Source: Berberis thunbergii
Lineage: Eukaryota > Streptophyta > Magnoliopsida > Ranunculales > Berberidaceae
Length of the DNA stretch: 64,000 nucleotides
NCBI GenBank assembly: GCA_003290165.1
Contig: QNQO01000802.1
Span: 372,001-436,000, forward strand
Direction: 5' to 3'
The notes below the pieces were generated by a model, which searched no databases, was not told the DNA's origin, and worked only from the letters and a program-made list of their open reading frames with translations. Positions 42,710 through 51,949 of the stretch are shown one piece after another. Position 1 is the stretch's first letter; each line of letters begins with the position of its first letter. Both the position numbers and the translations under genes were made by a program.

Positions 42710-43221
42710 TGTTGTAACTGCTGTAAAGGTTGAAATTAAAAGATAAAACAAAAATCCGGATTGATGCATTTTTATTTTTGAAAAGCAAAACAATTTCCAT
42801 TGCCGGGATTTGAACCCCGGGTCGCCTAGGTCCGGATTGATGCATTGATAAAACAAGGAACTCGGCTAGGTTCATTGGCATAACAAATGCATGGAAAACG
42901 TGGGGAAAATCTAAACGTAATCGCATTTAAGGAAAACGTGACAATAGGAAGATGTCTAGATTTGTAGCAAAAAGAATGAGTTGCTCTCTTAATGACCTGA
43001 CCCGGACGGATGGCGGCGGCGGGCGCGAGAGTCTATCTCTTCCCTCCTCACAAAAGTATTGTACCCCCAAGGGGTCCAAACCCAAGTCCAAACAATCTCC
43101 TTATAAACTCTACCCCAAAGAGTTGTATACTAGATATGGGACTAAAAATTATAGAGAGATCCAGAGATCGAAACCTGTTACACACCCATTTTATTTTATT
43201 TAAAAAGCCATATTTCCAACA
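42710..43221 (-). repeat. 5' LTR of copia #3
   Basis: 512 bp, matching 39152-39947 but with internal deletions and the 62-63-bp insertion at 42769-42831. Confidence 0.88.
42769..42831 (-). mobile_element. tRNA-3'-half/SINE-like insertion with 13-14-bp TSD
   Basis: TCCGGATTGATGCA stands on both sides (42755-42768 and 42831-42844), while the sister LTR has a single copy. On the minus strand the insert reads ACCTAGGCGACCCGGGG, TTCAAATCCCGGCAATGG, a short linker, and an A-rich end AAAAATAAAAA. The first part matches the 3' half of a tRNA-Glu-like sequence starting just after the anticodon and keeping the B box. It was inserted by LINE-type retrotransposition after the LTR element had arrived. 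Confidence 0.72.
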
Positions 43222-43226
43222 TAACT

Positions 43227-43330
43227 TAATTAGTATGACTTGACATTGTAACTCTGGCCAAAGTGTCTTAACTTAATTGGTATGACTTGTGGCAAATGGT
43301 ACTACATGAATGGAAACAAGAAAGTCTTAC
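43227..43330. other. OMT copy C intron 2 remnant
   Basis: Intron DNA between copia #3 and exon 2, with a short duplication of GGCCAAAGTGTCTTAACTTA (also at about 39133). Confidence 0.6.
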
Positions 43331-44034
43331 TTGGATAAGAAGGTGCAAGTTCAATCACTCGAGGCAAATCGAAGTTAATTCTCTTATTTGTAGGATAACT
43401 TGGTAATAATGCTATTGATCATAGTTCCAAGTCCTCCACAAACATCAACCAACACTTTCAATCCTTCAAACCCTTTGTAGATTTCTAAAATCTTGTTAGT
43501 GACAATGGTTGTGTGCTGATTGTGCACTATTGAATAGTTCATTCAGTTTAGGCTTTGATCCATAGTACTCAAAGGCTTCCATGCCAAATGCCTTGTCCAT
43601 TGGAACCCCACCTTCCAAAACTGCATCTTTGAATGTGTACCTAGATAACTAAATCCACATTAAAATAGTTATGTGAAAATACTAGTAGCGAAAAAGACAT
43701 TTACATTATGTTATTTTTCCTTTTCTAAAATTTATTGGGCCTAATTAGTATGAGGTTGGTTATACTAACCACCTTTGGATAATGTCTTTGTGATGCATCA
43801 AAGAAAGTAAAGGTTGGAAGGAGGCACCATTTCCATTCTTGATAGTGTACTTGCAGCAAACAGGGGCCAAACCATAGAGCAACCTTACAATCCTCTTGAG
43901 TGACAAGATCACAAGTGAGCACATTATAGGAAGCTAAAAGCCTCATCATTCGGTCAAGCATTGCTGGCGCCTCAGGGTTCTTTGTGGGAAGATGGGATGT
44001 AATTTGTGTTGTAGATAATTTAACTCCTTAACCT

Positions 44035-44741
44035 TGTTGAGGTCCAGCCCATTAGGGTGGATCCAACTTTGGTAAATAATCAAACATAATTTCAAGTTTG
44101 GTTGAATAAGAAAAAAAAATGTTTTCAATAAAAAACAAAAACAGAAATAAATAGAAACAAAGTTTTATTTGTGATGGTGTTAATTAAATAGAAACAAAGT
44201 TCTATTTGAGACGGTGTTAGTTAAATAGAAACAAAGTTCTATTTGGCAGTTGGTCAATTATATATATATATGTCTGCAAACAAGTATAAATAGGTGCATA
44301 ATACAGAGTTTTATGAAATAGTGTTTTCAGAGAAGTTGTTGCGTGAATAAGCAACAAAGAACATAGTATTCCATTTAGTGTTTGGTGCGGCTGTATGTGC
44401 GTGGAAGGTGACTTTGTGTCTGATTTTTGGGCGCGATTTTGTGCTACAAAGTGTGACGTGTGGCTACGATATCAACTTAGTTTTGTCGATTGAGTTGGTA
44501 GATGAAGTTGAAGGAGCTTTTGGGTTAATTTGTTGTGAGGTAACACGTGTTATTTACTTCTTATATTACTCAAGTTTTGGGCAAAAAGCTTGAGAAGTTA
44601 TTGTACTTCTTCTTATTTGATTAGTGGATTCTCTCGGATTTGCCCCTTGATTTTTCCCTTCACATTGAAAAATTTTCCACATAAATCTTGGTGTCTCGTT
44701 TATTATTGCTTTAGATTATTTCCTTGGTATTTGTCCCAACA
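44035..44741 (+). repeat. 5' LTR of copia #4
   Basis: 707 bp bounded by TGTTGA and CCCAACA, with TATATATATATG near 44260 and the leader GTATAAATAGG. It ends three bases before the PBS. Confidence 0.82.
44150..44249. repeat. 37-bp tandem repeat, 2.7 copies, in the LTR
   Basis: Units starting AATAGAAACAAAGTT at 44150, 44187 and 44224 differ at a few positions. They lie upstream of the LTR's TATA region. Confidence 0.85.
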
Positions 44742-44744
44742 AAG

Positions 44745-44756
44745 TGGTATCAGAGC
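44745..44756 (+). other. PBS of copia #4
   Basis: TGGTATCAGAGC three bases after the LTR; initiator-Met tRNA primer site. Confidence 0.92.
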
Positions 44757-44790
44757 AATTGTTGGGAGATTGTCAATTAAGAGAGTTGAC

Positions 44791-45590
44791 ATGGAGAATA
44801 ACAACAATACAATGATGATTAACCTTAATGGCTCAAACTATGTTATTTGGAAAGCCAAGATGGAAGACATATTATACTGTAAAGATTTGTACCCTCAAAT
44901 TGAGGGAGATGCAGCTAAACCCAAGGATATGTCAGAAGAAGAGTGGAAAAAATTAAACAGAAAGACTATTAGTCACATCAAGCAATGGTTAGATGATTTG
45001 GTATTTCATCATGTGTCAGCTGAGACGTCTGCACATGCTCTATGGACCAAACTTCAGAATTTAAATAAAAGAAAAACCGCTGCAAACAAGGCCTTCTTGA
45101 TCAGGAAGTTAGTGAACTTGAAATTCAAGGAAGGTAGTTCTATTGCTGAGCACTTGAATGAGGTGCAAAGTGTGGTAAATCAGTTGTCCAACATGAAGAT
45201 AGTGTTAGATGATGAAATGCAAACACTATTACTTCTTAGCTCATTACCGGATAGTTGGGAAACATTGGTGGTGTCGTTAGTAGTTTGGCACCGAATGGAC
45301 AACTTACCATAGAGTTGGTTACCGGTAGTTTATTTAATGAAAAGACTAGAAGAAAGTTTGCCGGTACTAATCATTCCCAAGCACTTATGATTGAAAACAG
45401 GGGGAGTGAAAAATATAAGAAATATCATGGCTATGATAAGAACTGTGATAAGTTAAGAGGGAGATCAAAGTCAAGAGATAGAAGTTTTAAGTGTCATTAT
45501 TGTGGTAAACCATGCCATTTCAGAAAACAATGTTATAGTTACAAAAGAGATTTGAAAGATGGAAAAGTGAAGAATGATGATAGTAAATAA
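44791..45590 (+). pseudogene. Copia gag of #4, one frameshift
   Basis: ATG 44791 opens MENNNNTMMINLNGSNYVIW, the typical copia gag beginning (UBN2-type). The frame continues to LLLLSSLPDSWETLVVSL. A frameshift near 45290 moves to the frame 45255-45590, which ends with a basic region and the knuckle CHYCGKPCHFRKQC (C-x2-C-x4-H-x4-C complete). Otherwise well preserved. Confidence 0.88.
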
Positions 45591-45654
45591 TCTACAGCTG
45601 CTGTTACTGATGAACCCGTGGCTCTTTTGTATGGTGAATGTTTGCATGTTGCAA

Positions 45655-46301
45655 ATGAATGAAGCGAATGGATTATTGACACTGGTGCATCTTATCATGC
45701 AACCCCAAGAAAAAACTATTTCATTACTTATAGAGCATGAGATTTTGACAGTGTGAAAATGGAAAACACTAACAACTCTAAAATAGTGGGAATAGGTGAT
45801 GTGTGTGTCCAAACTAATACGGGGTACACTTTGACTTTGAAAGATGTACGTCATGTTCCTGATCTTCGTCTGAATCTGATTTTTTTACTTGTTTTGGATA
45901 AACAAGGGTATATTAATTATTTTGGTAATGGCGCATGGAAGCTTACCAAAGGTTCACTTATTGTGGGAAAGGGTAAGGCGTGTTGCACTCTACAAACTTG
46001 TGGCATATGCGACTTGCACACATGAGTGAGAAAGGTATGCAACTCTTATAAAAGAATAAATTAATTCCCTCCTTGAAAGGTACTCCTCTTAACCCCTGTG
46101 ATTATTGTTTATTTTGGTAAACATCATAGAGTTGCATTTCGTAGATCATCAAAAAGAAAACATGGCTTGTTGGATTTGGTTTACACTGATGTTTGTGGTC
46201 CCATTGAAGTAGAATCTCTTGGTGGTAGTAGATATTTCTTGACATTTATTTATGATGCATCAAGAAAAGTGTGGATATATTTTCTTAGATCTAAGGACTA
46301 G
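45655..46301 (+). pseudogene. Copia protease and integrase start of #4 (broken)
   Basis: WIIDTGASYHATPRKNYF (from 45670) is the intact protease active site DTGA. A TGA follows, then 45753-46025 holds VGIGDVCVQTNTGYTLTLKD and LRLNLIFLLVLDKQG. After more stops, 46098-46301 reads HGLLDLVYTDVCGPIEVES, the first Asp region of integrase, then SRYFLTFIYDASRKVW. Confidence 0.82.
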
Positions 46302-46358
46302 GTTTTTTAGCTATTCCAACAGTTTCATGCCAAGGTTGAAAGTGAAATAGGTAGAGTT

Positions 46359-47501
46359 TTGAAGTGTCTCCGCAGTGACATTCCAGAAAGAGTGTGGAGA
46401 GGGAAAGATAGTTCATGCTCTCATATGAAGGTATCTGGTTGTAAAACATTTGTTCATGTACCGAAGGAGAAGAGATTAAAGCTTGATGAGAAGGCATTTC
46501 CATGTATTTTCATTGGTTGTGGAGATGAGCAGTTTGGCTACAGATTATGGGATCCTGAAAATAATAAAATTATTAGAAGCAGAGATGTGGTATTTTATGA
46601 AGATCATACTATTACAGATTTTGAGAAAATTGAAAAACTCAAGCAGATAAATAATGAGGTAGCAGATCTTACACCACTTCCTCCTCCTTTGTCACATGTT
46701 GAAAATGGGGGAGAGATGCCAGATGATATAGTTGGTGATTATATGCCAGAAAATGAAGTTGTTAATGATGATCATGTAGAAACAGATGAAACTGTGCATG
46801 AAGAGCAACCCCTTCAGCAAGAATTAGTAGAGCCTCAATTAAGAAGGTCTACCAGAGAGCGCCAACCTTCAAAGAGGTACCCTAATGATAAGTATGTTTT
46901 ATTTATAGAAAAAGGTGAACCAGAAAATTTTCAAGAAGTACTAGATCATAAAGATAAAGATAGTTGGATGAAAGCTATGCAAAAAGAAATGAGTTCATTG
47001 CATAAGAATGGTACTTATGATTTAGTTGAGATTCCAAAAGTTACAAAACCTTTGAAGAACAAATGGGTGTACAAATTGAAAAAGGATGGTGATGAAAAGA
47101 ATGTGAAGCACAAAGCTCGGTTAGTGGTAAAAGGCTTTGCGCAAAAGAAGGGGATAGATTTTGATGAGATATTCTCACCCGTGGTGAATATGACATCCAT
47201 TAGAGTGGTGTTAAGTCTTGCAGCTAGCCTGGATCTTGAAATTGAGCAGTTAGATGTTAAAACTGCATTTCTTCATGGGGATTTGCATGAAAAAATTTAC
47301 ATGGCACAACCAAAGGGTTTTGAAGTGAAAGGGTACACAGATGCATATTTTGCAGGTGATTTAGACAAGAAGAGGTTGACTTCAGGTTATGTTTTCACTT
47401 TTCCAGGGGGAGATGTAGCTTGGCAGTCTAGATTGCAAAAGTGTGTTGCTTTGTCAACTACTGAAGCCGAGTATATTGCCATTAATGAAGCACAGAAGTA
47501 A
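46359..47501 (+). pseudogene. In-frame compressed copia pol of #4 (380 aa)
   Basis: One uninterrupted frame joins separated parts of pol. CLRSDIPERVWRGKDSS fuses the second integrase Asp region to the integrase hinge (KTFVHVPKEKRLKLDEKA), deleting the catalytic Glu region. RT starts at KNKWVYKLKKDGD, KARLVVKGFAQKKGIDFDEI and LDVKTAFLHGDL, and then jumps from KIYMAQPKGFEV straight to KGYTDAYFAGDLDKKRLTSG of RNase H, so the YVDD catalytic part is gone. It ends TTEAEYIAINEAQK. It cannot have RT activity. The open length shows both deletions kept frame. Confidence 0.82.
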
Positions 47502-47589
47502 ATGTTATAGTTGAAAAGATTGCTCAAGAAGCTGAGTGTGAATCAAAATAAGTATGTGGTGCTTTGTGAATCAAAACAATTGTCTTATA

Positions 47590-48915
47590 GCATTTTCCTT
47601 TTAGCTTTGCAGACATCCTTCTATCGCATAATACTCCTGACGTCATTCTCTATTTCAGCCAACCAACTTTAATCCTATGGTCTACATCTTCTCCAATAAC
47701 CTCATTCTTTTGAATTATAGATCCTAGATATCGAAGTCTCACACTCTGGGACCTCCACACCTTCGATCTCAATTGCATTACTCTTCCCTCATGATTCACA
47801 ACCAAAGTTGCACACTAAATACTTCGTATTCGAATGATAAATTATAAAACCCTTACTCTATAAAATCTCCCGCCACCTATCTAATTTCTGACCTAAACCT
47901 TCACTAGTCTCATCAATTAAGATAATATCATTTGCAAATAACATACACCAAGGTACATCTTCTTGCAGATGTCTCGTCAACTCATCCCTGACCAAAGCAA
48001 AGAGATACGAACTTAAGGCTGACCCTTGATGTAGTCCTCCTGACACTAAAAATTCACTGGACATCCCACCCACTGAGCGAACACTTGTTACAGTCCCTTC
48101 ATACATATCCTTAATGATATCGACATAACATTGAGACACATTCTTCCTTTAAGGCACCCACTAAATTAACTCCCTGGGGACCCTATCGTAAGCTCTCTCC
48201 AAATCAATAAAACCATATACAAACTCTTACGTTCCTCTCGATATTTTTCTATAATTTGCCTAAGCAGGAAGATGGCCTCCGTAGTAGACCTACCCGGCAT
48301 AAATCCAAATTGATTCTCCAAAACCGTGGTTAAACTCCTAAGTCTTCGTTCTATAACTCTCTCCCAAAGTTTCATCGTATGACTCATAAGCTATATCCCT
48401 CTATAGTTCAAGTAATTATGAATATCCCATTTGTTCTTATAAATCGATACCACAATGCTATGCTTCCACGAATCTGACATTTTTCTAGTTTCCAAAATCC
48501 TATTAAAGAGCTTAGTTAGTCATTGAATCCCAGCTTCTCCTAGACATTTTCACGTTTCAATTGGTATATCATCCGGTCTAACGGCCTTCCTTGTCTTCAT
48601 TTTTTTAAAGCTTCTCTAACTTTTGTGACACTAACTCTGCAATGGACACGCGATGTCTCCCTTCCTGTGAAGCATACCCCTCCAAGTTTAACTCCCCTAC
48701 ATGTGTTCCATTGAGTAGGTTCCAAAAGTAATCCTTCCATCTATCTAAAACAGTTTTATCCTGCATTAAAATTCTTTCATCCTCATGCTTAACACACTTA
48801 ACATGACTCAAGTCTCTAATTTTTCATTATCTAACTTTAGCTATCTTGAAAATATCATTCTCATATTCCTTTGTACCTAGCCTATTATACAGATCATCTG
48901 ATCTCTTCTTAGCTT
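47590..48915 (-). mobile_element. RTE-type LINE fragment (reverse transcriptase), truncated at both ends
   Basis: Read from 48900 downward: VKCVKHEDERILMQDKTVLD and WKDYFWNLLNG, then VIERRLRSLTTVLENQFGFM with GRSTTEAIFLLRQIIEKYRE, then GGLHQGSALSSYLFALVRDE and PWCMLFANDIILIDET (the usual FADD box reads FAND), and near 47640 SWLAEIENDVRSIMR and CKAKRKCYKT. These are RT motifs of plant RTE-type non-LTR elements. Stops and frameshifts separate them. Endonuclease and 3' end are absent. It abuts truncated copia #4. Confidence 0.85.
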
Positions 48916-49216
48916 CCCCTACTTTACTTCTTCACCTCCCATAACTAATAATAAGAATTCATTTAAAGGTTTTCAAACCAGTGCCTCACATTACTCTTCA
49001 CATTCTAAAATCTCTCAGTCATATTAAGAAGAAGAAGAAAAAAAAATACAATTTGCCAAATATCTTTAAAGTACCAAAAAAAAAAAAAAAAACACTTTTC
49101 CATTCCTCTTGATTAACTTAAGGGTACTGAGATTAACTCTTATGTTTTTCGTCTTAGGATAACGAGACGTAAGTTTATACATCTGAAAATTTTCAGTTTT
49201 TGTAATCATAGAACTT
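48916..49216. repeat. Segmental-duplication block (pair of 34505-34790)
   Basis: CTTCACCTCCCATAACTAAT, AATAAGAATTCATTTAAA, a poly-A run and GATTAACTTAAGGGTAC recur in the same order as at 34510-34790. It marks the upstream end of the second methyltransferase unit. Confidence 0.8.
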
Positions 49217-49927
49217 AGGGGGGCTTGTGTTAATTTGGGAGATGGAATGACTCCAAACAGCCTTATTACTAATGGGATATATTTGTCCCAATCATTTGAT
49301 TAGTCATTGATGTGAATGGCGCTCTATCGCGTTTTGCCTGTTGAGAACTCACTCTAAGCATGATTTCCAATCTGATTTAGATATTTCCCTCATTCTAGTC
49401 TATGAAAACATTTTTCTTCCGGAAAAAACAAATACTAAAGGTATATGTTGAAATTTAGCATGGTATTATCTCTTTCGAAGAAACTCATTTCTCTTCCAAA
49501 GTGACTCCTTAAAACACAATCTAGTCCGTAATGCACCTAAAGCAAGTGCAAAAAAAATGTGGATTACTCATAGCTCAGCAATGTAGCCTGCCTTTGGCCC
49601 AAAAGCCTGATAATATCGAATTGGTTGTAACTGGTACAACCTCGAATATTGGTTGTAGTCTTCTTACTACTTGAATCACTACCACCATTGCGACCACCAC
49701 TCTTATCCACCCCTTTCCGATGACCTTTTTCTGCCTTTCAACCTACATGTTTTAGTTGGGCCAGTGATAAACTAGGCCCATCATTTTCCCTTCAACTTGC
49801 AAGCCTTCAAGAATCAGCACCCCCCCCCCCCAAAAAAAAAAAAAAAGTTAGTTATTTCAGTTAGGATCCCCTGTTTCAGTCTCTTTAACTACTTTAAGAA
49901 ACAGAGCTCTCACTATCTCCCTCTCTA

Positions 49928-50032
49928 ATGACAGATGTTCTCCACTTTCTCAATTTCCTCCTCCTTTTCTGGCTTATATTTCTCTATGTGTTTGGGTGGC
50001 TCTACTCCAATGGGTTCTTACCAATTCATTGA
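49928..50032 (+). CDS. Small hydrophobic protein ORF, 34 aa (unit P1)
   Basis: ATG 49928 to TGA 50032. The middle is almost wholly hydrophobic (about residues 5-24), followed by WLYSNG and a PIH end, so it would be a single-pass membrane peptide. The corresponding place in unit P4 has a 32-aa ORF with the same start, the same WLYSNG and PIH, and a length difference of exactly two codons. The leader CTCTCTAATGACAGATG is shared. Function unknown; it could be a shortened relic of a longer protein such as the ORF in unit P2. Confidence 0.35.
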   Translation: MTDVLHFLNFLLLFWLIFLYVFGWLYSNGFLPIH

Positions 50033-51251
50033 TGGGGTTTATTGAAGAAATCGACTAGTTTTGGATACAAATTCTGAAGGTGGTTTCTTAGTTGATCAAT
50101 GAGGTTTTTCAGCTTAGCTTGGAACTCTTCTTCTTCTACTCTACTTTTTACTCTGGATTACAGTGTAGACATTTGAGATTCTTTCTTCTTTGATGAGTTG
50201 ATTCAAAGTGTAGAGAAATATAATTGTACAAACTGTTGATTGTAAGATAGTTTCTGTTGATTCATGTAGATCAAATGTTTTGGAAATGGAACTCAGTTTT
50301 TCTTTGTTCATTTCGTTTTGTGTGGTTTAGTTTTGAATGAAAAGGTGCTTGATGAAATTATGTGTGAATGAAAGGGTTTTACCCGAATGCGATTGTTTTC
50401 TTACTCGTTTCTGTGGTTTACTGGTTCTATATAAATGGGCTTTACCATTTCATCGATAGGGTTTGTAGAAGATTACTAAAGGGAACGATCGACGAGTCTT
50501 GAATGCGAATTCTAAATGTGTTCTTTTAGTTTGTTGATCAATGAGGTTCTTCAGCTTAGCTCTTAAGCTCTTCTTCTTCTATTACATTCTATACATTTGA
50601 GATTCTTTCTTCATTCACTTGTTCACATAGAGAAGAACAAGTGTTGATTGTAGACATAGTTTGTGAGGATTTCAAAATCTGTTCATGTTATTTAAAAGCA
50701 TTGGAAATGGAACTCAGTTTTTCTTTGATCATTTTGTTTTGTGTTATTTCATTCAGAATGAAATGGTGTTTGATCAAATCATTGAGAATTTAAGTTTTGG
50801 CAAGCATGATTTCAATACTAAAATGTAAAAAGCCATTCAGAGGTTTTAACTTTAATGTTCCGAGTTTCAATGGAACTTCGACACGTACTCATAAAAGTTT
50901 CAAAATAAGTGATTTGTCTAGCGAGGAGAATTATTGCAAGTATAAGCCACTGAATCTTTGCTGGTCTGTCATTCATAGGGATTCAATCGTCTTACTGGCA
51001 TTTGAGGCCTATATATTTTTTGAAAAACATGCTATATTTCGCAAAATTTGTCAATAGGTATAGCATAGAACATTGATTAACTAGGACAGCGAAAAGTCCT
51101 TACAATAACAAATAAGCGAAAGCATCTTAAGGCCCTTTGACTTCAACACCGTTATCAACCAAGAATGGCAATAGATAGAAAATTTTATTTTTATATCTTC
51201 TCAGACCACCTAAATCAAACCAATTCTAGTAGAAGTCTAAACCCTAAATAA

Positions 51252-51519
51252 AATTTTCAATGAACCAAACTCAGCGCACAGGGTCTGTGCCCCTTTCATT
51301 GACCACTCGGACATTCATCTTTGATGAAATTAAGAAATGGTTGTACTAACATCCTTTCACTCACAAAACTTATTACTGCAAATTGACTTTCAATGAACCG
51401 AACTCAGCGCAAAGGGCATGTGCCCCTTTCATTGACCACTTTAGACATTCATCTTTGATGAAATTAAGAAATGGTTGCACCAACATCCTTTCACTCATAA
51501 AACTTATTACTGCAAATTG
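51252..51519. repeat. 133-bp tandem duplication within unit P1
   Basis: TTTCAATGAACC to TATTACTGCAAATTG occurs twice (51252-51384 and 51385-51519) with few differences. It lies in a segment that, on the minus strand, has an open peptide-like reading. Confidence 0.88.
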
Positions 51520-51650
51520 TTACAGTGCCTCTTGTTCTCTAATTATACCACTCGTCAGGTCAAGTCCATGCCCATCATAATACGGTACCACATTCAGAAC
51601 ACCTATGTTCGCTGCAATGATTAGGTCATGGAACTCATCACATTCCCTGA
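51383..51650 (-). pseudogene. Unidentified peptide segment (units P1 and P3)
   Basis: On the minus strand the reading ECDEFHDLIIAANIGVLN, then VVPYYDGHGLDLTSGIIREQ, then an in-frame TAA, then FMSERMLVQPFLNFIKDE looks like real protein. The equivalent stretch of P3 (about 61740-61970, minus) gives ECDDQLHNVTIMVNIGVLNE with more stops. Conserved residues E-C-D, NIGVLN and VP-YDG support a former exon. I do not recognise the family. Confidence 0.4.
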
Positions 51651-51720
51651 AAGCATGCAAAGTAACTTTGTGGGTGAAATTCAACAGTTCTCACTTAGAT
51701 GGTCATGAACTGTAGGATGA

Positions 51721-51949
51721 ATCAGCTTTGATGGTAATGCATGTAACATACCCTATATTTCACTGCTGCAAAGTCTGGGATTCAGTAGATGAAGAAAATT
51801 AACCGAAAATGCATATCTTTGCATTGGTAAATACTTCATTTATTTCGCATTCAAACAATTGAAGATTAACAAAAATTGGTTGAAAAAAAATTGCCTAACT
51901 GACTCCCATCAGTGGTTTATCTTGCAATAATCATGTATCAAGTAAATTA
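51721..51949. other. No supported feature
   Basis: AT-rich DNA between units P1 and P2; nothing recognisable. Confidence 0.4.

Larger units (their letters stand above)
39152..43221 (-). mobile_element. Ty1/copia retrotransposon #3, TSD TAACT, in OMT copy C intron 2
   Basis: TGTTG...CAACA LTRs lie at 39152-39947 (3' LTR) and 42710-43221 (5' LTR), with 5-bp duplicates TAACT at 39147-39151 and 43222-43226. On the minus strand the PPT AAGTGGGGGA precedes the 3' LTR; a second PPT/LTR-start copy lies at about 39970-39990. After the 5' LTR a short gag start remains (TCTGCCATGATTACAATTAC, about 42680), homologous to copia #2. Most of gag and pol is replaced by a 1.3-kb unrelated segment; RNase H and the 3' untranslated part (40020-41231) remain. 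Defective. Confidence 0.93.
38456..44034 (-). pseudogene. COMT-like O-methyltransferase pseudogene, copy C
   Basis: Exons by comparison with copy B: exon 1 44034-43770 (5' end removed), exon 2 43640-43331, exon 3 38909-38845, exon 4 38752-38456. Intron 2 holds the 4.07-kb copia #3 (39152-43221). Defects: exon 1 is cut at 44034 by copia #4; exon 1 has small deletions; exon 2 has a 1-bp insertion (GATAACTTGG for GATACTTGG) and a 2-bp deletion in the GTTGTGTG run; the SAM motif Gly is changed (VDVCGGLG); exon 3 has TAA at 38902-38904 in place of the Glu of VEHVGG; exon 4 has TGA at 38477-38479 in place of Trp in NYWIMEF. A dead paralogue. Confidence 0.92.
44035..47585 (+). mobile_element. Ty1/copia retrotransposon #4, 3'-truncated
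   Basis: A 5' LTR (44035-44741, TGTTGA to CCCAACA, 707 bp) is followed by PBS TGGTATCAGAGC (44745-44756), gag, protease and a shortened pol. No 3' LTR is found; the element stops within RNase H at about 47585, where a LINE fragment begins. The left LTR edge cuts exon 1 of OMT copy C. The LTR holds a 37-bp tandem repeat. Several stops are present in gag-protease and integrase. Confidence 0.88.
49217..51720 (+). repeat. Unit P1 of a fourfold duplicated region
   Basis: Unit hallmarks: TTAGTTATTTCAGTTAGG followed by ATCCCCTG (49848); an AGAGCTCTC leader; a short membrane-protein ORF; a 3' part with TTTCTTAGTTGATCAATG, GATTCTTTCTTC and GGAACTCAGTTTTTC; AAAAGGTGCTTGATGAAAT; and at the end ACATTGATTAACTAG. 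Here an internal duplication (about 50010-50340 and 50420-50790) lengthens it. Related units are P2 (inverted, 51950-53370), P3 (55500-55875 plus 61325-62130) and P4 (62190-64000). Its nature (gene, gene fragment or unknown element) is unresolved. Confidence 0.6.
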
